Assembly: GCF_030525615.1 (NCBI RefSeq) | Contig: NZ_JAUNEJ010000001.1 | Span: forward strand, 558,001 to 622,000 | Direction: 5' to 3' | DNA length: 64,000 nucleotides | Origin: Cutibacterium sp. | GTDB taxonomy: Bacteria > Actinomycetota > Actinomycetes > Propionibacteriales > Propionibacteriaceae | Part shown: positions 19,964 to 28,562 of the stretch, in pieces | How the letters are laid out: each line of letters begins with the position of its first letter | Position numbering within the stretch: the first letter of the stretch is position 1 | The notes under the pieces: model-generated | What the model saw: the letters and a program-made list of their open reading frames with translations, nothing else | What the model was told of the DNA's origin: nothing | Databases searched by the model: none | Translations under genes and position numbers: made by a program

Positions 19964-21328
19964 ATGGCCCGTCTCAAGCCCCTGTCCGGTTTTCCCGAGT
20001 TCCTGCCCTCAGGACAGATGGTCGAGAACCATGTGACCCGGATTCTTGAGGAAACTTTCGAGCTTCATGGTTTTGCGCCGATCCACACCCGCGCTGTCGA
20101 ACCCATGGAGCAACTGACTCGTAAAGGGGAGATTGACAAGGAGGTCTACGTCGTCGATCGGCTGCACGCCGACCCGCGCGAGTCCCGGTCGGAGAAAGAT
20201 CGTCTAGGGCTGCACTTTGATCTCACCGTTCCCTTCGCTCGCTACGTACTGGAAAATGCTGGACACCTGCACTTCCCGTTCCGTCGCTATCAGATTCAGA
20301 GGGTGTGGCGCGGCGAACGTCCTCAGGAGGGCCGATACCGCGAATTCACCCAGGCTGATATCGACGTTGTTGGTGACCAGACGCTGGCCGAGCACCATGA
20401 TGTTGAGACCCCTTTGGTCATGCTGTCGGCCCTTGAACGCTTGCACACCGAGTTGGGTTTCCCGACGGTCACCATGCACGTCAACAATCGCAAGCTTTCC
20501 GAAGGTTTCTACCGAGGGCTGGGTATTGAGGATCCCATGGCCGTTCTCCAGCGGGTCGACAAGTACGACAAGATCGGCCCGGACGCGGTGCGTGAACTTC
20601 TCACCGACGAGCTCGGCCTGTCCGACGAGGTTGCTGGAAAGTGTGTTGCCCTGGCTTCGATTCAGTCTGCCGACGATTCTTTCATCTCGAGAGTGCGAGA
20701 ACTCGGGGTCTCCAATGACCTGCTCGAGGAGGGGCTGGATTCCCTTAATCGTGTCGTTACGGCTGTCAACAAGATCGTCCCGGGACGTATGGTTGCCAAC
20801 CTCAAGATCGCCCGTGGCCTGGACTACTACACCGGCACCGTGTACGAGACGGAGCTCTCCGGGCACGAGTCGATGGGTTCGGTGTGTTCGGGCGGTCGCT
20901 ACGAGTCCCTGGCCTCCGACGGTAAGCATGTCTACCCGGGAGTGGGGATTTCGCTGGGTCTGACCCGTCTGTTGGCTCCGATTATTTCCCGGGGGGAGCT
21001 GACGTCTTCCCGGGCGGTTCCGTCGGCTGTTCTGGTGGCCGTCAACACGGAGGAGGATCGCGCCAGCTCGGAGGCCGTCGCCCACCTGCTGCGTTCTCGC
21101 GGTATCCCCTGCGAGGTGGCTCCCAAGGCTGACAAATTTGGCAAACAGATCAAACATGCTGACCGTCGCGGAATTCCCTTTGTGTGGTTCCCGGGCGCTC
21201 AACACAGCGATCATCGTGACCACGACACTGTCAAGGACATTCGCTCCGGCGATCAGGTGGAGGCCGACGCCGCGAGCTGGAACCCACCGGCAGAAGATTT
21301 GTATCCCGGTGTTGTCGGTTCCTGGTAA
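19964..21328 (+). CDS. hisS: histidyl-tRNA synthetase
   Basis: HisRS attaches histidine to tRNA-His as a class II dimer. The 454 residues show motif 2 (RYQIQRVWRGERPQEGRYRE), the histidine motifs FTQADIDVVG and RGLDYYTGTVYE, and motif 3 (GVGISLGLTRLL). The C-terminal anticodon-binding domain is present. ATG with GAAGGA nine bases upstream. The leader of about 100 bases holds two overlapping GC hairpins that cannot form together (19911-19921 and 19916-19929). A strong terminator follows the stop. Confidence 0.96.
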   Translation: MARLKPLSGFPEFLPSGQMVENHVTRILEETFELHGFAPIHTRAVEPMEQLTRKGEIDKEVYVVDRLHADPRESRSEKDRLGLHFDLTVPFARYVLENAGHLHFPFRRYQIQRVWRGERPQEGRYREFTQADIDVVGDQTLAEHHDVETPLVMLSALERLHTELGFPTVTMHVNNRKLSEGFYRGLGIEDPMAVLQRVDKYDKIGPDAVRELLTDELGLSDEVAGKCVALASIQSADDSFISRVRELGVSNDLLEEGLDSLNRVVTAVNKIVPGRMVANLKIARGLDYYTGTVYETELSGHESMGSVCSGGRYESLASDGKHVYPGVGISLGLTRLLAPIISRGELTSSRAVPSAVLVAVNTEEDRASSEAVAHLLRSRGIPCEVAPKADKFGKQIKHADRRGIPFVWFPGAQHSDHRDHDTVKDIRSGDQVEADAASWNPPAEDLYPGVVGSW

Positions 21329-21341
21329 GACAGCCCAACAA

Positions 21342-21373
21342 GACGGCTCCCTGGTACTCACCAGGGAGCCGTC
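21342..21373. terminator. bidirectional terminator after hisS
   Basis: A perfect 14-bp stem with a four-base loop (ACTC) lies between the converging hisS and GNAT genes. The stem starts GACGGCTCCCTGGT. There is no T run. Confidence 0.8.
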
Positions 21374-21379
21374 GCCTCA

Positions 21380-21985
21380 TCAGATGGTCGAGCGCTGTTG
21401 AGCAGAATGTTCCGAGGTGGAGCCGCGCTGATGGAGTTTCCATTCGCTGGCAAGGATGCCGTGGTAGAGCTGGTCACGGATAGTCGATCCACTCAGACAA
21501 GAAGCTCGACGAAGCCCTTCGGTCACCAGTCCTGCCTTCTCCATGACTCGTTGTGAAGCGACATTGGCCGGATCATGACTGGCCTCCACCTTGTTCGCCT
21601 GTGCGACGGAAAACAGATAGTCCATTACCGCGATCAAGGCCTCGGTGCAATAGCCCTTGCCCCACCATCGCCGTCCGATGACATAGCCGACATTGACCAA
21701 GCCGACGCTGAGCTTCGTTTCGACGACCGAGGTCTGCCCGATGAGGATCCCATCCTCAATCAGCTCGATACCCCAGTTGAAAGTTCCTGGGTCGTCGTAA
21801 GATTCGACCCAGGAACCGACGACGGAACGGCTCACGTCGACGCTGGAATGGGTGGGCCAGGTGAGGAATGTGGTTACTTCCGGATCACTGGCCCAGTTGT
21901 CGTACATTTGTTGGGCATCGTCGACCGTCAACCGACGAAGCACGAGCCGATCTGTTGTGAGCCGTTGAGTGCCAGTCAAGTACAT
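21380..21985 (-). CDS. GNAT acetyltransferase, RimJ/RimL type
   Basis: The 201-residue protein starts like RimJ/RimL family members (TTDRLVLRRLTVDDA) and has the acetyl-CoA loop GRRWWGKGYCTEAL and a C-terminal MEKAGL segment. It probably acetylates an alpha-amino group or a small amine; the substrate cannot be told. The ATG is supported by TACCGT seven bases upstream on the minus strand and no Shine-Dalgarno, a leaderless layout. It faces hisS across a terminator and is read in the same direction as the activase gene 34 bases upstream. Confidence 0.85.
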   Translation of the reverse strand: MYLTGTQRLTTDRLVLRRLTVDDAQQMYDNWASDPEVTTFLTWPTHSSVDVSRSVVGSWVESYDDPGTFNWGIELIEDGILIGQTSVVETKLSVGLVNVGYVIGRRWWGKGYCTEALIAVMDYLFSVAQANKVEASHDPANVASQRVMEKAGLVTEGLRRASCLSGSTIRDQLYHGILASEWKLHQRGSTSEHSAQQRSTI

Positions 21986-21992
21986 GGCGGTG

Positions 21993-21998
21993 ACGGTA
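21993..21998 (-). promoter_or_regulatory. -10 box of a leaderless promoter for the GNAT gene
   Basis: TACCGT on the minus strand, seven bases before the ATG at 21985. No ribosome site is seen. Confidence 0.45.
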
Positions 21999-22019
21999 CC
22001 ATCCGCTGTCGAAGGCCAA

Positions 22020-25000
22020 CTACACGTGCAAAGACATCTGCATGACCGGGGTCCCGTTGAGGTCTAGACGTGGCGCTGTCTGCGGGGAGGTGGGGATGTC
22101 CTCACCCGGCTCGGGGCGCACGGCCTCGTTGGCGTCGAGCTTTTCGGCATCGTTGCGATCGTGCGCGGTGGCAGCCATCAACTTGATTCGGTTGAGCTGG
22201 TTGACCTGGGACGCACCGGGATCGTAGTCAATTGACACCACATTGGCGTGTGGGAACTGACGGCGAATCTCACGGAAGATACCTCGCCCAGTGACGTGGT
22301 TCGGCAAGCAGGCAAACGGCTGAACGACGGCGATGTTCGGGACCCCCCCACGAATCATGTCAACCATCTCACCGACGAGGTACCACCCCTCACCGGCCTG
22401 GTTACCGAGCTGGACTATGCGTTGGGCGTCGTCCATGAGTTCGGTGATCGGGGTTGGAACCTCAAACCGAGTGGACCTCTTCAGTGCCGCAGTCACCGGC
22501 TTCTGGTATTGCATCAGTAGGCCACGGAAGGCTTTCTTGAGGTGACGACTCCACTTGTCGGTACCGAAGGTCTTGTAGTTGTAATCTCCTGCCGACAGGC
22601 AGTTGTAGACGAACCACATGAGGCCGGGGAGAACGGCCTCACAGTCCTCGGATTCGATGGTATCGATGATGTGGTTGTTGGCGTCGGGATGGAACTGCAC
22701 CAGGATTTCGCCGAGGACCCCGACACGTGGCTTGCGCGGGCCGTCGACGAGTCCGAGGTGTTCGAAGTCGTCGACGATGCCGTTGATGATCGCCTTGTAC
22801 GAGGTGCGTCGCCCCCATGTCTCGGAATGGCCGTGGTGAAGGAAATGCTCCCTGGCAATAGCTGTCCAGCGGTGCATGAGCTCGTCAGCAGACCCCGGAA
22901 CCGCCTCATAAGGACGAGTACGCAGGTGTACTTTTTGCAGCAGGTCACCGATGGTGACGGCCTGTACCACGCGGTGAACCAGGGGAGCGGTCAGGGAGAA
23001 GCCCGGGTTGTCCTCGACGCCCTGGAGGGAGGCCGCAATGACCGGGATGTTTCCGAATCCGGCGTCTTTGAGCGCCTTGCGCAGCAGACCGATGTAGTTG
23101 GTGGCACGGCACATACCACCGGTCTGGGTGAGGAAGAGGGTGGTGTGATCCAGGTCGTACTTGCCCGACTTTAGCGCCGAAACAAGCTGCCCAATGACGA
23201 CAATCGCTGGGAAGCACGCATCATTGTTGACCACCGACAAGCCGCAGTCGATGTTCTCTCGCGACGCTTGCTCCAACACCTCGACGTTGTAACCGGAGGC
23301 CTGCAGAGCTGCCTCGGCGACCGATGTCTGATATGGGGCTAGCTGGGGCACCAAGATGGTGTGTGTGGCCTTCATCTCCTTGGTAAATGGCACTCGCTCG
23401 TCGGACAGAGGGTGTGTCACCAGCTTGCGGTTGTGACTGGCGCGTTCCTTCGCGGCAGCCTGCAGGGAACGCATCCGAATACGAGCTGCCCCCAGGTTCG
23501 ACACTTCGTCGATTTTGAGGGTGGTGTAGATGCGGTCCCGCGCAGCCAGGATCTCGCGAACTTGGTCAGTCGTGATCGCGTCCAGACCACATCCGAAGGA
23601 GTTCAGCTGGACGAGCTCAAGATCGGGACGCGACCCTACGAAGGCGGCAGCCTGATAGAGCCGAGAGTGGAACATCCACTGGTCTCGTACCCGCAGCGGG
23701 CGCTCCAGCAGGTCAGCTCCCAGATGAGCCACGGAATCCTCGGTGAGGACCGCCATCCCCAACGAATTGACCATCTCAGGAATGCCGTGGTGAATCTCGG
23801 GATCGACGTGGTAGGGCCGTCCTGCCAGCACAATCCCGGGCACGTGGTGTTCGGCCATGTAGGCCAAGGCGTCTTCACCCATCTTGCGGACGTCGTCGTG
23901 GAACGCCTTGTCTTCCTCAAGACCTTTGGTGACGGCCTGGCGGGCTTCCTCGACGGTGACCCCGTCTTCGACGAAGATCTCGGACAGCCTCTCGGCTAGC
24001 TTGTCCGGGTCGGCCAGGGAGAGGAAGGGGGAGATGAGTTCGACGTTCTTCTCGCGCAGATTCTCCACATTGGCGCGGATGACTTCGGGGTAGGAGGCCA
24101 CGACTGGGCAGTTGAAGTGGGCGTCGGCGTCAGCCACGCTGACTTGCTCGAAACGGATGCAGGGGTCGAAGATCCGCTTGACGCCGCGCGCGATGAGATC
24201 CTCGACGTGACCGTTGTTGAGTTTGGCGGGATAGCAGATGTTCTCGCTGGCGATCGACTCCATGCCCTTCTCGAACAAGGCATGGGAGGAGCGTCCCGAG
24301 ATCATGACGCGATAGCCCAGAGCCGAGAGTGTCGTAAACCAGAACGGGTAGTTCTCGTACATATTGAGGGCCCGAGGCAGCCCCAGATCGCCACGGAACG
24401 CTTTCTTGGCGGTGAGACGTCGGTAGCTGAAGAGTCTCTTGTACTTGGCCTCGAATACGTTGGGCAGCTCGGACTTTGGCAGCTTGGCCATCTTTCGGTT
24501 GTTGACTTCGGCGCCACGGTCGCACCGGTTGCCCGAGACAAAGACACGTCCGTCCGAAAAAGTGGCGATGGTGCGCTGGCAGTGGTTCTGGCACAGGGTG
24601 CAATCGTCGCGATGGGTTTCGACGGCAAATCCATCGAGTTCGGAACGCTCCCGCAGACCGCTAGAGGTGGTGGGTTCACCGGCATGGAACCGGGCCCGGG
24701 CCGTCAAAGCGGCTCCGTAGGCACCCATCAGGCCGGCTTCAGCAGGACGGACAACCTCACGCCCGGTGAGCTTTTCGAAGGCACGCAACACGGCGTTGTT
24801 GAGGAAAGTGCCGCCCTGGACGACGATCTTGTCACCCAACTGAGCCGGGTCGGTCAGTTTGATGACCTTGTACAAGGCGTTGCGAACCACCGAATAGGAC
24901 AGCCCGGCAGCGATGTCAGCGGGGGAGGCTCCTTCTTTCTGAGCCTGTTTGACCGAAGAGTTCATGAACACGGTGCAGCGACTGCCCAGATCGACAGGAT

Positions 25001-26453
25001 GTTGGGCGAGCAAACTCATCGAGGCGAACGACTCGATGTCGGTGTCCATACCGGCGGCGAAAGTTTGGAGGAAGGACCCACACCCTGACGAGCAGGCCTC
25101 GTTGACGGAGATGGAGTCAATGACCTCGTCAACGACGCGCAGGTACTTCATGTCCTGGCCACCGATGTCAATGATGGCGGTGACTCCTGGGAGCAGGTGA
25201 TCGGCAGCCCGGTAGTGGGCCATCGTCTCGACCTCGCCATCCTCGGCACCCAAGGCGGCTTTGACAAGCCCCTCTCCGTAACCGGTGGTGCAGGTGCGGG
25301 CAATGGTGGCCTCGGCGGGCATGGTGTCGTAGAGATCGGCCAGGATCTGCACTGCGGCGCTCACCGGGTCGCCCTCGTTGGAGGCGTAATGGGAGGCCAC
25401 GATGTTGAGTGACTCGTCGATGAGAACCGACTTGATGGTCGTAGAGCCGGCGTCGATTCCCAGAAAGAGGTTGCCGCGGGCGTTATGCAGCGGAAGATGG
25501 GGGAGCTTGGCCTGAGAATGACGCTTGGCGAATGCGGCCAGCTCGTCCTCATTCTTAAACAGCGGCGGCATGGACTGGGAGATGCCGTTGTGGGTACGAG
25601 CGTGACGGGAACGCTCAGCGATATCAGCAAGGTCAACAGGCTTGGAGATTGAGCTCAGAGCTGCTCCCAGGGCTACGTAGAGCTGGGCGCGCTCCGGAGT
25701 GATGTACTCGTCAACCTTGCCTTCGAGGACGCGGGCGAAGGCGTCGCGCAGGGTCGGCATGAAGTGCAGGGGACCACCGAGGAAGATGACTTTGCCGCGA
25801 ATCGGACGTCCACAAGCCAAACCGGCGATGCACTGGGTGGCAACGGCCTGCATAACCGAGGCCGCAAGGTCCTCGTGACGCGCGCCCTCGTTGATGAGGG
25901 GTTGGAGATCGGATTTGGCGAACACACCGCAGCGGGAAGCGATCGGGTGGATGGTCTGGGCTCGCGACGCCAGATCGTTGAGTCCCGGGGCGTCAGTGTG
26001 GAGCAGGGTCGCCATCTGGTCGATGAAGGCACCCGTACCGCCGGCGCAGGAACCATTCATGCGCTGCTCTGGAACTGGTTTGAGGTAGGTGATCTTGGCG
26101 TCCTCGCCGCCGAGCTCCAGAAGGACGTCGGCGTCGGGATTCCAGTGTTGGACGGCTGCGGTCTCGGCCATGACCTCTTGAATGAAGGTGAGATCGAGGG
26201 CCTCGGCAGTTCCTAGACCGGCCGAGCCGGTGACCGTCGCGCTTACCTTGGCGCCGGGGAGGGCTTGGGCGGCGTCACCGAGCAATGAAGCCATACTGCC
26301 GGTAATATCGGCATGGTGGCGTCGGTAGTCCTCGAAGAGAATCTTCTCATCGCGGCCCAGGACGACGGCCTTAATGGTCGTCGATCCAACGTCGAGGCCC
26401 ATGCGAAGGTCCTGGTCGGTCAGTGGAATCGCAGTGCCATGATATGCGTCCAT
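22020..26453 (-). CDS. giant acyl-CoA dehydratase activase-related protein
   Basis: The 1477-residue protein fuses several parts. An ASKHA ATPase (GLDVGSTTIKAVVLG, near 17) with the cluster Cys in GSCAGGTGAF is followed by a second ASKHA ATPase (GIDAGSTTIKSVLI, near 330) with SSGCGSFLQ. A Cys-rich DUF2229 segment (CTLCQNHCQ, near 617) comes next, and then an HgdB/BcrC-like region with Cys in NNDACFPA (near 1076), GGMCRATNY and QPFACLPNH (near 1376). Such activases use ATP to fire low-potential electrons from a 4Fe-4S cluster into 2-hydroxyacyl-CoA dehydratases or benzoyl-CoA reductases. The reaction of this fused form is unknown. It probably needs anaerobic conditions. The start ATG follows GGGGG; a divergent TetR gene lies 86 bases away. 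Confidence 0.88.
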   Translation of the reverse strand: MDAYHGTAIPLTDQDLRMGLDVGSTTIKAVVLGRDEKILFEDYRRHHADITGSMASLLGDAAQALPGAKVSATVTGSAGLGTAEALDLTFIQEVMAETAAVQHWNPDADVLLELGGEDAKITYLKPVPEQRMNGSCAGGTGAFIDQMATLLHTDAPGLNDLASRAQTIHPIASRCGVFAKSDLQPLINEGARHEDLAASVMQAVATQCIAGLACGRPIRGKVIFLGGPLHFMPTLRDAFARVLEGKVDEYITPERAQLYVALGAALSSISKPVDLADIAERSRHARTHNGISQSMPPLFKNEDELAAFAKRHSQAKLPHLPLHNARGNLFLGIDAGSTTIKSVLIDESLNIVASHYASNEGDPVSAAVQILADLYDTMPAEATIARTCTTGYGEGLVKAALGAEDGEVETMAHYRAADHLLPGVTAIIDIGGQDMKYLRVVDEVIDSISVNEACSSGCGSFLQTFAAGMDTDIESFASMSLLAQHPVDLGSRCTVFMNSSVKQAQKEGASPADIAAGLSYSVVRNALYKVIKLTDPAQLGDKIVVQGGTFLNNAVLRAFEKLTGREVVRPAEAGLMGAYGAALTARARFHAGEPTTSSGLRERSELDGFAVETHRDDCTLCQNHCQRTIATFSDGRVFVSGNRCDRGAEVNNRKMAKLPKSELPNVFEAKYKRLFSYRRLTAKKAFRGDLGLPRALNMYENYPFWFTTLSALGYRVMISGRSSHALFEKGMESIASENICYPAKLNNGHVEDLIARGVKRIFDPCIRFEQVSVADADAHFNCPVVASYPEVIRANVENLREKNVELISPFLSLADPDKLAERLSEIFVEDGVTVEEARQAVTKGLEEDKAFHDDVRKMGEDALAYMAEHHVPGIVLAGRPYHVDPEIHHGIPEMVNSLGMAVLTEDSVAHLGADLLERPLRVRDQWMFHSRLYQAAAFVGSRPDLELVQLNSFGCGLDAITTDQVREILAARDRIYTTLKIDEVSNLGAARIRMRSLQAAAKERASHNRKLVTHPLSDERVPFTKEMKATHTILVPQLAPYQTSVAEAALQASGYNVEVLEQASRENIDCGLSVVNNDACFPAIVVIGQLVSALKSGKYDLDHTTLFLTQTGGMCRATNYIGLLRKALKDAGFGNIPVIAASLQGVEDNPGFSLTAPLVHRVVQAVTIGDLLQKVHLRTRPYEAVPGSADELMHRWTAIAREHFLHHGHSETWGRRTSYKAIINGIVDDFEHLGLVDGPRKPRVGVLGEILVQFHPDANNHIIDTIESEDCEAVLPGLMWFVYNCLSAGDYNYKTFGTDKWSRHLKKAFRGLLMQYQKPVTAALKRSTRFEVPTPITELMDDAQRIVQLGNQAGEGWYLVGEMVDMIRGGVPNIAVVQPFACLPNHVTGRGIFREIRRQFPHANVVSIDYDPGASQVNQLNRIKLMAATAHDRNDAEKLDANEAVRPEPGEDIPTSPQTAPRLDLNGTPVMQMSLHV

Positions 26454-26527
26454 ACCCCCATTTCATCACTGTCGAAATAATCGTGCAGCTGGTGGGCCCC
26501 GTTTTTCCGAAAGATTTTGGGAAGTAG

Positions 26528-26533
26528 TACGGT
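26528..26533 (+). promoter_or_regulatory. -10 box of a leaderless promoter for the TetR gene
   Basis: TACGGT lies six bases before the ATG at 26540. The 86-base divergent gap should also hold the activase promoter and a TetR operator, but I see no clean palindrome. Confidence 0.4.
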
Positions 26534-26539
26534 CATGCC

Positions 26540-27193
26540 ATGTCCGTCCCGAGTCAGTCCCAGTGCGCTCACGCGGTCCGACGTGGGCCACGCAGTGAAG
26601 CCGGAGCTGCCCGAGCATCGATTCTGACAGCCGCCAGGAAACTCTTCCTCGCCGGTGACTACCAGTCGGTGAGTCTGCGAGCCATTGCTCGAGAAGCTGA
26701 GGTGGACACGTCACTGGTGAGCTACTACTTCGGCTCCAAGCAGGCCCTCTACAACGAGGCGATGTCGCTGCCGAACGGACCGCACCGGATCATTGCCGAG
26801 GTGTGCTCGCGCACTGACCCGGACCATCTGGGGGAGGCCCTAGTGGTGGCTTTCATCGAAGCTTGGGATGGTCATCTCGGGCTGGGCGAACCGGACCCGC
26901 AGATGCAGGGGGTCGTTCAGGCACTCCTGTCTCAGCCTGACGCCTTTGATGCGGTGCGTGAGTTCTACACCGACCACATCTTGGCGCCGGTCGTCAATCT
27001 CTTGGCACCTCGGTTCGGGGAAGAGGAGGCAGGGGTTCGGGCCTCACTGGGACTCACGCAGTTGCTGGGAATCTTCACGGCCCGTTACGTCGTCGGGTTG
27101 CGACCGCTGGCAAACCTATCCGCCTCGGAGCTCGTGGTTCGCGAGGCTCCTACCCTGCAGAAGACTCTCACCGGGACAGTGCCCAGGGGATAA
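26540..27193 (+). CDS. TetR family transcriptional regulator
   Basis: The 217-residue protein has an N-terminal helix-turn-helix of TetR type (ILTAARKLFLAGDYQSVSLR, then AIAREAEVDTSLVSYYFGSK, near 28-68) and a helical ligand domain resembling the TetR_C group with the segment LLGIFTARYVVGL. The ligand is unknown. Divergent placement from the giant activase gene suggests it controls that gene and itself. The ATG fits a leaderless start with TACGGT six bases upstream. Confidence 0.88.
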   Translation: MSVPSQSQCAHAVRRGPRSEAGAARASILTAARKLFLAGDYQSVSLRAIAREAEVDTSLVSYYFGSKQALYNEAMSLPNGPHRIIAEVCSRTDPDHLGEALVVAFIEAWDGHLGLGEPDPQMQGVVQALLSQPDAFDAVREFYTDHILAPVVNLLAPRFGEEEAGVRASLGLTQLLGIFTARYVVGLRPLANLSASELVVREAPTLQKTLTGTVPRG

Positions 27194-27316
27194 CACATCC
27201 TTTTTGTGTTTCGGGCTGTCACTTCGCCCACCGCAGTCCCACGGCCGGCGTTAGAGTGATACCCACAAACTTGGCGCACAGCCGCGCCACCGCCCACGCG
27301 TAACGGGAGATGACCA

Positions 27317-28387
27317 ATGACCATCGCAATCAAGATGGGTTTCCTCGATGGTGGCCCTATCGTTGACGACCAGGGCCGACTTATCGGACGAGGAGGCGGA
27401 ACAGCGCTGGTTGAGCGACTTCTCCACATGTATCCGGGAGCCGTCGTTATCGACCACGAGGACCGTAAGTGCAATGGTTTCGAGGCGAAAACGTTGACGA
27501 GCCTTGATCCGCTGGAAACCCTCGTCATCAACCTCGACGTCATCGACTCGGTCGGTGTTTTCCAGACAATGCACCGTGAAGGTGCTGAACCAAAGATCCT
27601 CAATCTGCAATGGCTACCGCCGTCTCATTACCACCACAAGGTGAATTTTGCGGCTATGGGGCTGTCCTACGCCCTCTTCCCGACCCTGTGCTCGGGTGAG
27701 CGCACGGCCGGTGAGGTGACTGAGCTGGTTCGGCGCTGGACCATCTCCCCGCTGGCACACCAGGCCCGGATCGCCTGGATCCAGCCTGGTATTCGTGATG
27801 ATCTGGTCCGAGAGCACGTCGATTCAGAAGTGCCGACCGTCTTGTACCCGTCGATTCATCTGACTGACAACAAGCGTCCGAAGGTTTTCCTTGACGTCAT
27901 GAACCGTGTTGCCTCTGAGATGGATGTGCGCATGGAGGCCCGCCTGGGCCAGCGTGACCTCGCCAGCGTCATGGCTATGAAGATGTCCTCGCCGAAGTGG
28001 GCCTCGGTCGGCCCGCTATTCGGTCAGCGTGAGGAGTACTGGGAGTCCTTGGCTCGCATGACGGCTTTCCTTGCGACCGCGAAGAATGAGGCCTACGGCT
28101 TCGAGTACCTGGAAGCCCTGGTCGCTGGCGCAGTCGGTGTCTTCCCAGATAGTGCCTGGGCCCGCAAGACTGTTCCTGAAGACTACCCGTACTTCTACCG
28201 CACCTCCGATGAGGCAGTGTCAATGTTGAAGGACGTCTTAAGGGATCCCGAGACGGCGCGAAACGCGATCAATGACGCTGCCGGAGGCTCCCTGCGCGAA
28301 TGGATCCTCGACAACAACAAGCGTTCTGGTGGTAACGAGGCCATGCGCAAGCAAATCCACGAGTGGTTCCCAGAGATTGAGGCCTGA
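27317..28387 (+). CDS. glycosyltransferase-like protein (GT-B fold?)
   Basis: I do not recognise this 356-residue family by name. No signal peptide or membrane helix is seen. The segment NEAYGFEYLEALVAGAVGVF (near 256-275) resembles the E-x7-E nucleotide-sugar motif of GT-B glycosyltransferases such as GT4. The N-terminal half (KMGFLDGGPIVDDQG) does not look like a standard GT4. A transferase of sugar to a cell-envelope acceptor is possible, but unproven. GGGAG lies seven bases before the ATG. It stands alone between the TetR gene and aspS. Confidence 0.65.
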   Translation: MTIAIKMGFLDGGPIVDDQGRLIGRGGGTALVERLLHMYPGAVVIDHEDRKCNGFEAKTLTSLDPLETLVINLDVIDSVGVFQTMHREGAEPKILNLQWLPPSHYHHKVNFAAMGLSYALFPTLCSGERTAGEVTELVRRWTISPLAHQARIAWIQPGIRDDLVREHVDSEVPTVLYPSIHLTDNKRPKVFLDVMNRVASEMDVRMEARLGQRDLASVMAMKMSSPKWASVGPLFGQREEYWESLARMTAFLATAKNEAYGFEYLEALVAGAVGVFPDSAWARKTVPEDYPYFYRTSDEAVSMLKDVLRDPETARNAINDAAGGSLREWILDNNKRSGGNEAMRKQIHEWFPEIEA

Positions 28388-28408
28388 TTCCCCGCGATGA
28401 CCCTGTTG

Positions 28409-28436
28409 CCCCGCTTGTATTTAGCGCGGTGCGGGG
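28409..28436 (+). terminator. possible terminator after the glycosyltransferase-like gene
   Basis: A 6-bp CCCCGC/GCGGGG stem with a 16-base loop follows the stop; a second CCCCGC copy at 28390 could pair instead. There is no clear T run. Confidence 0.3.
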
Positions 28437-28562
28437 ATTGCCGTCACGGCGCTCTTCTGCTGTTCCGGCGATTTTCCCGGATGACGGTTGAGGTGGCTGT
28501 CGGTATGCTGGTCGGCGGCCCGTACCGTCTATACGTGGCCTGCGACAACGGAAGGATGAGAC

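Noticed and set aside
20204-21361. Long minus-strand open frame over hisS
   Set aside because: It is antisense to conserved HisRS motifs and runs into the terminator hairpin; no family features.
24117-25088. Plus-strand frame of about 320 codons inside the giant activase gene
   Set aside because: The minus frame carries the ASKHA and Cys motifs; this frame is Gly-rich shadow sequence.
27192-27210. Terminator after the TetR gene
   Set aside because: Only a 6-bp A/T-rich stem with the T run in the loop; too weak to call.
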